Positions 1 to 8,123 of a stretch of 64,000 bases of DNA are shown in pieces. The DNA is from Brevibacterium antiquum (GTDB lineage: Bacteria > Actinomycetota > Actinomycetes > Actinomycetales > Brevibacteriaceae), in NCBI RefSeq assembly GCF_016107655.1, contig NZ_JABASX010000001.1, positions 648,300 to 712,299 of the forward strand. The letters run 5' to 3'. Under the pieces are notes generated by a model that was given only the letters and a program-made list of their open reading frames with translations, was not told the origin of the DNA and did not search any database. The position numbers and the translations under genes are program-made. Within the stretch, counting starts at the first letter, position 1. The number at the start of each line of letters is the position of its first letter.

Positions 1-76
1 TGATCCAGGGCGTTTCGTCATGTGCGCGGGAGAAGCCTGGCGCCGCTGGATGACAACTGCGGCTGGCGGTGGGCTC

Positions 77-934
77 TCACACCCCGATGAAGATGGGCAG
101 CGCCTCGGGATGATGTGCGTGGACGATCGTGAGGAAGACGAGCGCGTCGAAGAGGAGATGGACCGTCACGGTATAGGGCAGCGACTTCGTTCGAGTGAAG
201 ATATAGGCCTGAACGAGCGCGAAGGGGATCGTCAGCACCGGGCCGATCGATCGATAGCCCAACTCCCACAGGAAGGACACGAAGATGATGGTGGTGAACA
301 CGTTGGCAGTCCAGAAGGCGAAGTGCTTGCGCAGCAAGGCGAAGACCGTGCAGATGAAGAACAGCTCATCCCAGATGCCGACAGCGTTGACGCCGAAGAA
401 GAGGCGCACAATCTCATCCCACTGAGTCACCGGTGGCCAGTTGAGATAGACCCCGGTGCGCATGAAGTACTGAGGGAGAACGAGCCAGGCGACGACGATG
501 ACGAAGGCCAGCCAAGCCCATTCCAGGCGCGACCACTTCTGCCCACGACGCAGAGGGAAGACGATGGTCCGGTCCTTGAATCCGTATCGGGTGATCAGCC
601 AGGGCCCGATCACCACGGCGGACAGCACGACTCCCATCCGAGCGATGTTGGACCAAGAGATATCGGCTGCCACCGAGATTGAGGAGATCAGTCCCAGACA
701 GCCGGCGATGACGCTGAGGTCGCGTGCGAACTCTCGGTCGGCCATCCATGCGACGATGAGAGAGGCCACCATCGGCACGTAGCCGAAGGTCCTCAGCTCA
801 GGAAACGTGGTTCCGAGACCGAACAGGACGAAGGCGGACAGCGCCAACAGGACTGCGGCCAGCCCCGGCCAGGAAATGAGATCGAATCGTTTGGAATCAG
901 GTTCGAATCGCGTTTGTGTGTCCACGCTTGACAC
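77..934 (-). CDS. CPBP-like polytopic membrane protein (Abi/Rce1 family, altered active site)
   Basis: This 285-residue protein has about eight hydrophobic segments spread over its length, so it is an integral membrane protein. Around residues 185-200 a WDELFFICT segment sits where CPBP (Rce1-like) intramembrane proteases have their EExxxR motif, and near residue 257 HLLFDALV matches the family's final HxxxN/D motif. The second glutamate and the usual FxxxH motif are not obvious, so it may not be a working protease. It diverges from the MoeA-like gene on the other strand. The fold assignment is moderately sure; its substrate is unknown. Confidence 0.6.
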   Translation of the reverse strand: MSSVDTQTRFEPDSKRFDLISWPGLAAVLLALSAFVLFGLGTTFPELRTFGYVPMVASLIVAWMADREFARDLSVIAGCLGLISSISVAADISWSNIARMGVVLSAVVIGPWLITRYGFKDRTIVFPLRRGQKWSRLEWAWLAFVIVVAWLVLPQYFMRTGVYLNWPPVTQWDEIVRLFFGVNAVGIWDELFFICTVFALLRKHFAFWTANVFTTIIFVSFLWELGYRSIGPVLTIPFALVQAYIFTRTKSLPYTVTVHLLFDALVFLTIVHAHHPEALPIFIGV

Positions 935-1012
935 TCTAAATCACCACAGTCCGAACACGAGCGCTGGAACCGGCAACTCCTCGTAGTATCTGACACAGGC
1001 GAAAGGACACCC

Positions 1013-2194
1013 GTGGAACCAGAGGAATACTGCCGACTCATCATCTCGTCGGCCCCGCCGCACACCGTGGAGACGATTCCCACAGTGTCGGCGATCGACA
1101 GAACCTCAGCCGCCGACGTGATCGCCGACGCGCCCATCCCAGCGTTTGCCACCTCGGCGATGGACGGCTTCGCATTCGATGAGTCGGCGCTGGGCAGCTC
1201 CCGGGCCGGCGCCGAGGTGGCCCTCAGCGGTGACATCCCCGCCGGTGCCGTGCCGGTGGACATCGCACCAGGCACCGCAGTGCGGGTGATGACCGGAGCG
1301 CAGGTGCCCTCCAGCGCTGTGGCGGTCGTTCCCGTCGAACTCACCGATGCCGAGGCCACAGGGCCAGCTCCCGAACACATCCGTGTCCCGTCGTGGCCCA
1401 CGGGACTGCAAACCGGGTGGAACATCAGAGCAGTAGGGGAGGACACCCAGGCCGGAGACACCGTCATCCGATCCGGCGAGACGATCAGCTCCGCAGGTGT
1501 GGGCACACTGGCCATGATGGGACGCGAGACCGTCAGCGTCCTCCGCCCTCTCACCATCGGTCTCATCGTCACCGGGGATGAGCTGCGCACCGGTCTCACC
1601 ACGTCGGTGCAGCCATTCATCCACAACTCGAATCTGCCCATGCTCAGCTCAGCGATCACGGCCGCCGGAGCCATCCCCGTCGATCGCAGCTGCGGTGACG
1701 ATCCCGATGCCTTCCTCCAGATCATCGACGAGCTCTCAGGTCGAGTCGACCTCATCATCACCACCGGCGGCATCAGCGCCGGCGCCTTCGAAGTCGTCAG
1801 ACAGGCCCTCAGCGGCGACCACTCGTCGTTCCTGCGTCTGGCACTGCGACCGGGCGGGCCCCAGGGGTACGGACGCTGCGGTGATGTCCCACTGCTCCAT
1901 TTCCCGGGCACACCGACCGGAGCCTTCCTGTCCTTCCACCTCTTCGCACGCTCTCTGCTCGAGGCGCGTCCCCTCGGATCACGGTGGCAGAAGGCCGTCT
2001 ACGCCGGTCCCGACATCATCGGACACAATAAGGCCGTCAGCCTGCTGCCCGGCAGATTCACCACAGCGGGAGATGTCGAAGCCCTGGACCGGTCACGACT
2101 GCGCGACTTCGCCGGCGCCGACGTCATCATCCGTGCACCTCGAGCCCCAGGGACGATTCGGACCGGGGACATCATCGCGGTCCTCGACTGCTGA
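1013..2194 (+). CDS. moeA: MoeA-like molybdopterin molybdotransferase (divergent paralogue)
   Basis: MoeA inserts molybdate into adenylylated molybdopterin, the last step of basal molybdenum cofactor synthesis. The 393-residue length is normal. Family landmarks are visible in order: SAMDGFAF near residue 45, VMTGAQVPSSAV near 92, TTGGISAGAFEVV near 250, and a C-terminal beta domain. The usual LPGNPVS loop reads FPGTPTG here, unlike in the second MoeA downstream. The GTG start is preceded by GAAAGGA. It is followed 20 bp later by the moeB-type gene and is probably co-transcribed with it. Two MoeA paralogues with different roles are common in actinobacteria. Confidence 0.85.
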   Translation: MEPEEYCRLIISSAPPHTVETIPTVSAIDRTSAADVIADAPIPAFATSAMDGFAFDESALGSSRAGAEVALSGDIPAGAVPVDIAPGTAVRVMTGAQVPSSAVAVVPVELTDAEATGPAPEHIRVPSWPTGLQTGWNIRAVGEDTQAGDTVIRSGETISSAGVGTLAMMGRETVSVLRPLTIGLIVTGDELRTGLTTSVQPFIHNSNLPMLSSAITAAGAIPVDRSCGDDPDAFLQIIDELSGRVDLIITTGGISAGAFEVVRQALSGDHSSFLRLALRPGGPQGYGRCGDVPLLHFPGTPTGAFLSFHLFARSLLEARPLGSRWQKAVYAGPDIIGHNKAVSLLPGRFTTAGDVEALDRSRLRDFAGADVIIRAPRAPGTIRTGDIIAVLDC

Positions 2195-2214
2195 AGCCAA
2201 CTAGACTGAGGCAC

Positions 2215-3330
2215 ATGTCAGCACATGCACTCACCTTTGCGGACACGAAGCGCTATGCCCGTCAGATCCGCCTCAACGGGTTCGGCCCGCAGGCCCAGTC
2301 CGCACTCCTTGCATCTCATGTGCTCGTCATCGGCGCCGGTGGGCTCGGGGCACCGGTCCTGACGTACCTGGCAGCGGCCGGGGTCGGACGCATCAGCATC
2401 ATCGACCCCGACACGGTGGAACTGAGCAACCTGCACCGCCAATTCATTCATTCCGAGGCGCGCGTGGGCCACCGGAAGGTCGATTCCGCCAAAGCACGGT
2501 TGGGCGAGCTGAACTCGACCCTCGACATCATCACCCACCCCGTGCTGCTGACACCGGACAACGCCCTCGAACTCATCGGTGCAGCCGATATCGTCATCGA
2601 CGGCAGCGACAACTTCGCCACCAGGTACTTAGCCAACGACGCCTGTGAGATCCTGAAGAAGCCCCTCGTCTGGGGCACGATCCTCGGCTTCGACGGGCAG
2701 GTCGCCGTCTTCGACACGAGGCAGGGGGCAACGCTGCGCGACCTCTACCCGGTCGTCCCTGCCCCCGGATCAGTACCCGACTGCGCCACTGCCGGTGTCC
2801 TCGGAGCTCTCTGCGGAAGCATCGGTGCGGCCATGGCGATGGAGACGATCAAGGTCCTCACCGGTATCGGCACACCTCTCTACAACGCGGTCTCCATCCA
2901 CAGCAGCCTCGACGCCAGCTGGGAGAGCGTTCCGGTTCGACGATTACCTGAACGTGAGTCGATCACGGAGCTGGGCAGCCACCTCGGCGACTATGGTGAT
3001 GCACTCGGCAGCCTCGGTGCTGAGACGACCGCCGGGACGCCGGCGGGAAATGATCCGAGCGTGACGTGGGGGTCGATCACACCCGGCACTCACCTCGTCG
3101 ACATCAGAGACGAAGACGAGGTCTCGGCAGGAATGGTTCCAGGCGCTCGGCACATACCGATGGACGTCCTCGTGGACGATCCCGGACTGATCGCGGGGCA
3201 CGGGACAGTGGCTCTCTACTGCCGTTCGGGAGTGCGCTCTGCCCGGGCCTGCGCACAGCTGCGCGCGCAGGGTAGCGAGGTCAGCTCTGTCTCCGGGGGA
3301 TATCTCGCGTATCTGTCACTGCCGCACTGA
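2215..3330 (+). CDS. moeB: MoeB/ThiF-type adenylyltransferase with C-terminal rhodanese domain
   Basis: This enzyme activates the Gly-Gly end of the sulfur-carrier MoaD with ATP, and the rhodanese part probably supplies sulfur, as in MoeZ proteins. Residues 1-250 are the E1-like Rossmann domain with GAGGLGAPV at about 42-50, the IDPDTVELSNLHRQ segment near 62-76 and a likely reactive Cys in VPDCATAGV near 190. The paired CxxC zinc cysteines of E. coli MoeB are not seen. Residues 280-371 are rhodanese-like, with active-site loop CRSGVRS near 338. It converges on moaD, leaving only 5 bp between the stops. Confidence 0.9.
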   Translation: MSAHALTFADTKRYARQIRLNGFGPQAQSALLASHVLVIGAGGLGAPVLTYLAAAGVGRISIIDPDTVELSNLHRQFIHSEARVGHRKVDSAKARLGELNSTLDIITHPVLLTPDNALELIGAADIVIDGSDNFATRYLANDACEILKKPLVWGTILGFDGQVAVFDTRQGATLRDLYPVVPAPGSVPDCATAGVLGALCGSIGAAMAMETIKVLTGIGTPLYNAVSIHSSLDASWESVPVRRLPERESITELGSHLGDYGDALGSLGAETTAGTPAGNDPSVTWGSITPGTHLVDIRDEDEVSAGMVPGARHIPMDVLVDDPGLIAGHGTVALYCRSGVRSARACAQLRAQGSEVSSVSGGYLAYLSLPH

Positions 3331-3335
3331 CGAAC

Positions 3336-3581
3336 TCAGCCGCCTGCGAAGGGCGGGAGGACGTCGACGGTATCGCCCTCGCTCAGAGCCGCGTGAGGAT
3401 CCGTGGCAGCGATCGCGTTGACCAGGAAGCTCGAGCGGGAGATGACCGTCTTCGCCTCGGTGGCGGCATCCTTGGTCAGGGTCGTGATCAGCCCGTCGAT
3501 GGTGGCGGCCTCGGCGCTGCATTCTTTGGTCCCGAAAGCCTCTCGCGCGGCTGCGAAGAAGCGGACTCTGATCTGGGGCAC
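3336..3581 (-). CDS. moaD: MoaD, small sulfur-carrier subunit of molybdopterin synthase
   Basis: This 81-residue ubiquitin-like protein ends in PPFAGG, the C-terminal Gly-Gly that is adenylylated and thiocarboxylated before sulfur is passed to precursor Z. Its GTG start follows the TAA stop of moaA with no gap, and a GGAGGA ribosome site lies inside the end of moaA, so the two are translationally coupled. Its partner MoaE and activator MoeB are encoded nearby. Confidence 0.9.
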   Translation of the reverse strand: MPQIRVRFFAAAREAFGTKECSAEAATIDGLITTLTKDAATEAKTVISRSSFLVNAIAATDPHAALSEGDTVDVLPPFAGG

Positions 3582-4670
3582 TTATCCTCCGATGGCGCTC
3601 ATGGGACGTTGGGGCTGTTCGAAGCTCTCGGAATCCATGCCGTGGCCGGCCAGCTTCTTCCAATGCGCGCCCTTCCACAGGTTCGCGATGGCTTCATCAT
3701 CGGCACCGCCCCGCATGGCCGTGAGCAGATCCACCTCCGTGTGTGAGAACAGGCAGGTGCGCACTCGTCCCTCTGCAGTCAGACGGGTGCGGGTGCAATC
3801 GGCACAGAAGGGTCGGGTTACCGAGGCGATGATGCCGACGTCGCCGATGACGGTCTCCGGATCGTCCCTGCTCGCAACCAGGAACTTCTCCGCTGGAGCA
3901 CCACCCCGCGGTGCAGAGTCGGGGCTGAGGACGAAATCGGGTTCGAGCAGGGCGAAGATGTCGGCGGCCGTGATCATTGTGCCGCGTTCCCAGGAATGTC
4001 CGGCATCGAGAGGCATCTGTTCGATGAAGCGCAGCTTGAGCCCACGATCGAGACACCAGCGCAGCAGCTGCGGAGCCTGATGGTCGTTGACGCCGGGCAG
4101 CAGCACGGCGTTGATCTTCACCGGATCCATGCCGGCAGCCTGGGCGCCCTTGATCCCGTCGAGCACCCTGCCCAGGAACGGGCGTCGAGTGATCGTCGCG
4201 AAGGTCTCGGGGTCGACGGTGTCGAGAGAGACATTGATGCGGTCGAGGCCCGCGTCCCGCAGCTTCGCAGCACGCTTGTCGAGACCGATCGCATTCGTCG
4301 TCAGTGCGATATTGGGGCGGGGCTCAAGTGCGGCGACACCGGCGATGATGTCGGTGACGTCTTTGCGGGTCAGCGGTTCGCCACCGGTGAACCGGACCTG
4401 GTCGACGCCGAACTTCTCGACCCCGATGCGCACGAAGCGGATGATCTCCTCGGCCGTCATCGCCGCATCGCGAGACATGAACTCCACACCCTCCTCGGGC
4501 ATGCAGTAGCTGCAGCGCAGATTGCAGAAGTCGGTCAGCGAGATGCGCATATCGCGGGCACGTCGACCGAAGGTGTCCAGGAGCGAATCCTCCTGATGGG
4601 CCGTAAACGTCTCGCCCGGGTCCACTGTCGGAGTTCTCAGAACGGGCGTGGGCAGGCTGATCTTGCGCAT
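3582..4670 (-). CDS. moaA: MoaA, GTP 3',8-cyclase (radical SAM)
   Basis: MoaA opens the pathway by rearranging GTP to 3',8-cyclo-GTP using radical S-adenosylmethionine chemistry. The N-terminal cluster motif CNLRCSYC is at about residues 50-57 and the second 4Fe-4S site is in the C-terminal half (CADCTRTRL, then a further Cys in RTCLFS). The FTGGEPL SAM-binding segment is also clear. I chose the ATG at 4670 because AAGGAGG lies 8 bases upstream; a longer reading to 4733 has no such site. Only 42 bp separate it from the divergent moeA, so the two share a promoter region. The C-terminus ends SAIGG, close to the GG that is functional in MoaA proteins. Confidence 0.93.
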   Translation of the reverse strand: MRKISLPTPVLRTPTVDPGETFTAHQEDSLLDTFGRRARDMRISLTDFCNLRCSYCMPEEGVEFMSRDAAMTAEEIIRFVRIGVEKFGVDQVRFTGGEPLTRKDVTDIIAGVAALEPRPNIALTTNAIGLDKRAAKLRDAGLDRINVSLDTVDPETFATITRRPFLGRVLDGIKGAQAAGMDPVKINAVLLPGVNDHQAPQLLRWCLDRGLKLRFIEQMPLDAGHSWERGTMITAADIFALLEPDFVLSPDSAPRGGAPAEKFLVASRDDPETVIGDVGIIASVTRPFCADCTRTRLTAEGRVRTCLFSHTEVDLLTAMRGGADDEAIANLWKGAHWKKLAGHGMDSESFEQPQRPMSAIGG

Positions 4671-4712
4671 TCTGCCATCCTCCTTGATCAACATCTTCGC
4701 TATCATCGTCCC
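4671..4712. promoter_or_regulatory. Compact divergent promoter region between moaA and moeA
   Basis: Only 42 bp separate the two divergent start codons, and the moaA ribosome site uses part of it. Both transcripts must either start within or very near this stretch or overlap the opposite gene's 5' end. No clear -35/-10 pair or operator could be assigned by eye. Confidence 0.4.
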
Positions 4713-5978
4713 ATGACTACCGCCATGATGCATCGTCGCCGTGTGCTCGACACGATCGGCCCACTCCTCGACACGCAGACAAGGCCGATCAGCGAACTCC
4801 TCGACTCACCGCGGCGCCTGAGCACTACCGTGAGCTCACCGATCGATGTTCCGGGTTTCGACAACTCCAGCATGGACGGATATGCCGTAGCCGCCTCCAC
4901 GCTTCGCAACGCGCAGCAGAGGCACGACACAGACGCCAAAGGCATCGAACATACAGTCTACGGCCCCATTCGGGTACGCGGCAGGGTTGCGGCCGGAGCG
5001 CGCGGCGGAGAGGTGGCGCCCGGATCTGCGGTCGAGATCATGACCGGGGCACCGCTGCCTGCGGGCACCGACACAGTGATCAAGATCGAGGATACTCAGC
5101 CGGGGAACTTCGAGTCCTCGGAGATCACCATCACCCTGCCGGCCACGGATACAGGCCCTCAGCCGGGTGACTTCGTGCGGTCTCGAGGCAGCGACGTCGC
5201 CGCCGGAACCGCAGTGCTCAATGCCGGACTGATGCTCACGCCGGCCCACCTCGGCGTCGCAGCAGCGTGCGGGATCACCGCGCTCGAGGTCCAGAACCTG
5301 CCTCGTGTGCTCATCGTGAGCACCGGGGACGAGATCACCGCCGATGCCGCCGCCGGAATCCATGACGCAAACTCGATCACCCTGGGTGCCAGTCTCCGCC
5401 GCCTGGGCGTCGACACGACCATCATCACCGTCCCCGACGATCCGCAGGCACTTCTTCACGCTGTGCAGGCGTCCGAGAGTGACCTCGTCATCTCGACCGG
5501 CGGGATCTCGAAGGGGGCGCATGAGGTCGTCAAGCTCGCCGCCGACCTCGACGAAGCCTCGACCATGGTCTTCGAACCCATCGCGATGCAGCCAGGGGGA
5601 CCGCAGGGATGCGGAACACTGGCCGGAACCGCATGGGTGGCGCTGCCCGGCAACCCGGTCAGTGCCCTGATCAGCTTCGAGATGTTCATCCGCCCTGCCC
5701 TGTTGGGACTCGACGTGGACGAAGACCCGCGCGAAACCGAATACCACCGTCTGCTCGGGGGACTCGACGAGGCCCCGCCGAGCGGAAAGCTGCAGGTGCG
5801 CCGGGCCGTGATGACCGGTGAGGGCCTCGAGCTCATGGGCGGATCCCGCTCCCACCTGCTCCACAACTATGCCCAGAGCACGCATCTTGTCTTCATCCCA
5901 CCGGCAGCTTCCGGCGCGCAGTCGGATGAGACTGAGCCCGGCGCAGGCGATAGGCTGAAGACGTGGAAGATCACATGA
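4713..5978 (+). CDS. moeA: MoeA, molybdopterin molybdotransferase
   Basis: This is the more canonical of the two MoeA proteins, about 421 residues. It shows SMDGYAV near residue 51, MTGAPLPAGTDTVI near 112, the MoCF-domain signature STGGISKGAHEVV near 264 and LPGNPVSALISFEMF near 312. The usual aspartate after the GG motif is replaced by glutamate in both copies. An open frame continues far upstream to 3996 but overlaps moaA and is not coding. The stop overlaps the moaC start (ATGA), so it heads the run moeA-moaC-moaE-regulator-modA-modBC. Confidence 0.92.
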   Translation: MTTAMMHRRRVLDTIGPLLDTQTRPISELLDSPRRLSTTVSSPIDVPGFDNSSMDGYAVAASTLRNAQQRHDTDAKGIEHTVYGPIRVRGRVAAGARGGEVAPGSAVEIMTGAPLPAGTDTVIKIEDTQPGNFESSEITITLPATDTGPQPGDFVRSRGSDVAAGTAVLNAGLMLTPAHLGVAAACGITALEVQNLPRVLIVSTGDEITADAAAGIHDANSITLGASLRRLGVDTTIITVPDDPQALLHAVQASESDLVISTGGISKGAHEVVKLAADLDEASTMVFEPIAMQPGGPQGCGTLAGTAWVALPGNPVSALISFEMFIRPALLGLDVDEDPRETEYHRLLGGLDEAPPSGKLQVRRAVMTGEGLELMGGSRSHLLHNYAQSTHLVFIPPAASGAQSDETEPGAGDRLKTWKIT

Positions 5979-6445
5979 CACTGACGCACATCGACGATTC
6001 CGGCGCCGCCCATATGGTCGACGTCGGAGACAAGGACGTGACCAAACGTCGCGCCGTCGCCACCGCACTCATCACCACTCGACACGAGGTCATCGATATG
6101 ATCGCCGAGGCGGGGCTGCCCAAGGGTGATGCTCTGCCTGTGGCCCGGATCGCCGCAGTCATGGGCGCCAAGCGCACCAGCGAGCTCATCCCGCTGTGCC
6201 ACCCTCTGCCGCTGACCGGCATCGACGTCGACTTCGAACTCCTCGATGACGCCGTCCGCATCAATGGCGCCGTCAAAACCGTGTCGAAGACCGGTGTCGA
6301 GATGGAGGCGCTGACCGCTGTCTCCATCGCCGCTCTGACCATCTTCGATATGATCAAGGCCGTCGACAATCAGGCGATCATCGGCGATATCAAGGTCATC
6401 GAGAAGTCGGGTGGACGCAGCGGCGACTGGAGCCGGGACACATGA
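5975..6445 (+). CDS. moaC: MoaC, cyclic pyranopterin monophosphate synthase
   Basis: MoaC converts 3',8-cyclo-GTP made by MoaA to cyclic pyranopterin monophosphate. The 156-residue length is typical. Hallmarks are MVDVGDKDVTKR near the start, the LCHPLPL loop near residue 72, and the KTGVEMEALTAVS and DMIKAVD segments. I chose the ATG at 5975 because it overlaps the moeA stop as ATGA; a GTG four codons earlier is the alternative. Its own stop overlaps the start of moaE in the same way. Confidence 0.93.
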   Translation: MTLTHIDDSGAAHMVDVGDKDVTKRRAVATALITTRHEVIDMIAEAGLPKGDALPVARIAAVMGAKRTSELIPLCHPLPLTGIDVDFELLDDAVRINGAVKTVSKTGVEMEALTAVSIAALTIFDMIKAVDNQAIIGDIKVIEKSGGRSGDWSRDT

Positions 6446-6864
6446 GCGTCATCCACACCGACATCGTCGAGACCCCGATCAGCACCGACGCACTCGAGCC
6501 CGATGTCCTCAACGACACCTGCGGTGCTGTGGTCAGCTTCTCCGGTGTCATCCGAGACCACGACGACGGGCGGGGCGTCCACAGACTGTCCTACGAATCC
6601 CATCCGCTGGCAACGACCCAGATCGCCGAGGTGGCCGCTGAGATCGCGTCGAAGCACCCGGTCGTGCGTCTGTCCGTCGTTCATCGTGTCGGTGCACTCG
6701 AGATCGGAGACGTGGCCCTGGCCGCCGTCGTCGCCTCACCACATCGTCATGATTCCTTCGCCGCGTGCTCGGAGCTCATCGACGAGGTCAAGGCGCGGGT
6801 CGCGATCTGGAAGCATCAGTTCTTCTCCGACGGAGACGATGAATGGGTGGGAGCACTCGAATGA
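6442..6864 (+). CDS. moaE: MoaE, large catalytic subunit of molybdopterin synthase
   Basis: MoaE, with thiocarboxylated MoaD, adds two sulfurs to the precursor to make molybdopterin. The 140-residue sequence shows the GAVVSFSGVIRDHDDGR segment near residue 28, LSYESHPLA, the HRVG turn followed by GDVALAAVV, and the C-terminal catalytic lysine region VAIWKHQFFSDG. It starts in a 4-base overlap with moaC and ends in a 4-base overlap with the next gene. Confidence 0.93.
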   Translation: MSVIHTDIVETPISTDALEPDVLNDTCGAVVSFSGVIRDHDDGRGVHRLSYESHPLATTQIAEVAAEIASKHPVVRLSVVHRVGALEIGDVALAAVVASPHRHDSFAACSELIDEVKARVAIWKHQFFSDGDDEWVGALE

Positions 6865-7262
6865 CGGAACTGCGCATCAATGATGCGGCCCGGTTCCTCG
6901 GGGTCAGTGATGACACCATCCGCCGATGGGTCAGCGAAGGAAAACTCACCCAGCACAAGGACGTATCCAATCGGGCAGTGGTTGAGGGGCGCGAGCTCGT
7001 GGCGCTGGCGCAGTCGAGTTCTGCGGCCCTCGATGATCCGACCGGTGTCGTGAGTTCTGCCCGCAATCGGTTCGCCGGTCTTGTCACCGATGTGGTCATC
7101 GACGGGGTCATGGCGCAGGTCAGTCTCCAATGCGGTCCTTTCCGCGTCGTGTCTCTGATGTCAGCGGAGGCCTGCAGACAGCTCCAACTCGAACCGGGCA
7201 GTCTTGCCACCGCCTCGGTGAAGGCAACGATGGTCTCCATCGACACTGCGGCAACCGGCTGA
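6861..7262 (+). CDS. HTH-TOBE molybdate-responsive regulator or molybdate-binding protein
   Basis: The roughly 133-residue protein has an N-terminal MerR/excisionase-type helix-turn-helix (INDAARFLGVSDDTIRRWV, residues 5-23) and a C-terminal TOBE/Mop-like domain (GLVTDVVIDGVMAQVSL through ASVKATMVSI, residues 72-128) of the type that binds molybdate. This is a compact analogue of ModE. The ATG overlaps the moaE stop. It sits directly before modA and is a good candidate to control the palindrome at 7304-7329. The domain reading is solid; regulation of these genes is inferred. Confidence 0.8.
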   Translation: MTELRINDAARFLGVSDDTIRRWVSEGKLTQHKDVSNRAVVEGRELVALAQSSSAALDDPTGVVSSARNRFAGLVTDVVIDGVMAQVSLQCGPFRVVSLMSAEACRQLQLEPGSLATASVKATMVSIDTAATG

Positions 7263-7303
7263 CAAGTCCGCCCTCTTTGTCGTAGATGCTGAGATGAATG
7301 TGC

Positions 7304-7329
7304 ATTTTATCCGCGAATGCGGGTTTAAT
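7304..7329. promoter_or_regulatory. Imperfect palindrome upstream of modA, candidate molybdate operator
   Basis: The stretch from 7304 to 7329 is an imperfect inverted repeat: ATTTTATCCGC and GCGGGTTTAAT flank GAAT. It is AT-rich against its surroundings and ends just before the modA start. It may be the target of the HTH-TOBE protein encoded immediately upstream. This is inferred from position and symmetry only. Confidence 0.4.
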
Positions 7330-7335
7330 GGACGA

Positions 7336-8094
7336 ATGAAGCATCTATCTGCAGCGTGCATCGTCGCACTGCTCACACTCACCGCCTGTTCGACCGGCTC
7401 AGGCTCGGATTCGGGCTCGGAGGAGAAGACAACTCTGACGGTCTTCGCCGCCGCATCATTGACCGAGGTCTTCGACGATGTCGCTGAGGAGTTCAACAAG
7501 ACCGAGCCCGACGTCGAGGTGAAGTTCTCCTTCGCAGGCTCCTCCGATCTCGTCGCACAGATCTCGGAAGGGGCTCCCGCAGACGTGATCGCCACCGCCG
7601 ATGAGTCGACGATGAACACGCTCAACAGTGATGACCTACTGGCCGGGGCGCGCCAGATCTTCGCCTCGAACACGCTGGCCCTGGCCGTGCCGAAGGGAAA
7701 CCCGGAGAACATCGCCTCGTCGAAGGACTTCACGGGCAAGGACCTCGTCGTCTGCGCGCCCCAGGTCCCCTGCGGTGCCGCCACCGAGAAGTGGGCGCAC
7801 CAGAATGATGTCGCACTCGACCCCGTCAGCGAGGAGAACTCGGTCACTGATGTTCTGGGCAAGGTCAGTGCCGGCCAGGCCGACGCCGGCATCGTCTACG
7901 TCACCGATGTCGCCCGGGGGAACGGAGACGTCGAACAGGTCGCGCTCGACGGCGCGGACAAGGTCATCAACGAGTACCCGGCGGCGACGGTCGGAGCGAG
8001 TGAGAACCAGGAAGCCGCCGATGAGTTCGTGTCGTTCCTGAAGTCTGACGAGGCGATCAGTTTGTTCGACGACGCCGGATTCTCGACTCCCTGA
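7336..8094 (+). CDS. modA: ModA, molybdate-binding lipoprotein of the ABC importer
   Basis: This is the substrate-binding protein for molybdate uptake. Starting at the ATG at 7336 gives a short lipoprotein signal peptide with lipobox LTAC near residues 15-18; the upstream ATG at 7294 would spoil it. The mature part shows FAAASLTEVFDD, SFAGSSDLVAQI and GAPADVIATAD, typical ModA oxyanion-binding loops, and later VPCGAATEKWA and GIVYVTDV. It is followed 29 bp later by the fused modBC gene. Confidence 0.93.
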   Translation: MKHLSAACIVALLTLTACSTGSGSDSGSEEKTTLTVFAAASLTEVFDDVAEEFNKTEPDVEVKFSFAGSSDLVAQISEGAPADVIATADESTMNTLNSDDLLAGARQIFASNTLALAVPKGNPENIASSKDFTGKDLVVCAPQVPCGAATEKWAHQNDVALDPVSEENSVTDVLGKVSAGQADAGIVYVTDVARGNGDVEQVALDGADKVINEYPAATVGASENQEAADEFVSFLKSDEAISLFDDAGFSTP

Positions 8095-8123
8095 CCTGAC
8101 CGTTCTGACTTGGGAGTCCTGAT

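Noticed and set aside
3996..4712. Upstream extension of moeA to 660 residues
   Set aside because: The added part lies antisense to moaA and has no MoeA homology; moeA begins normally at 4713.
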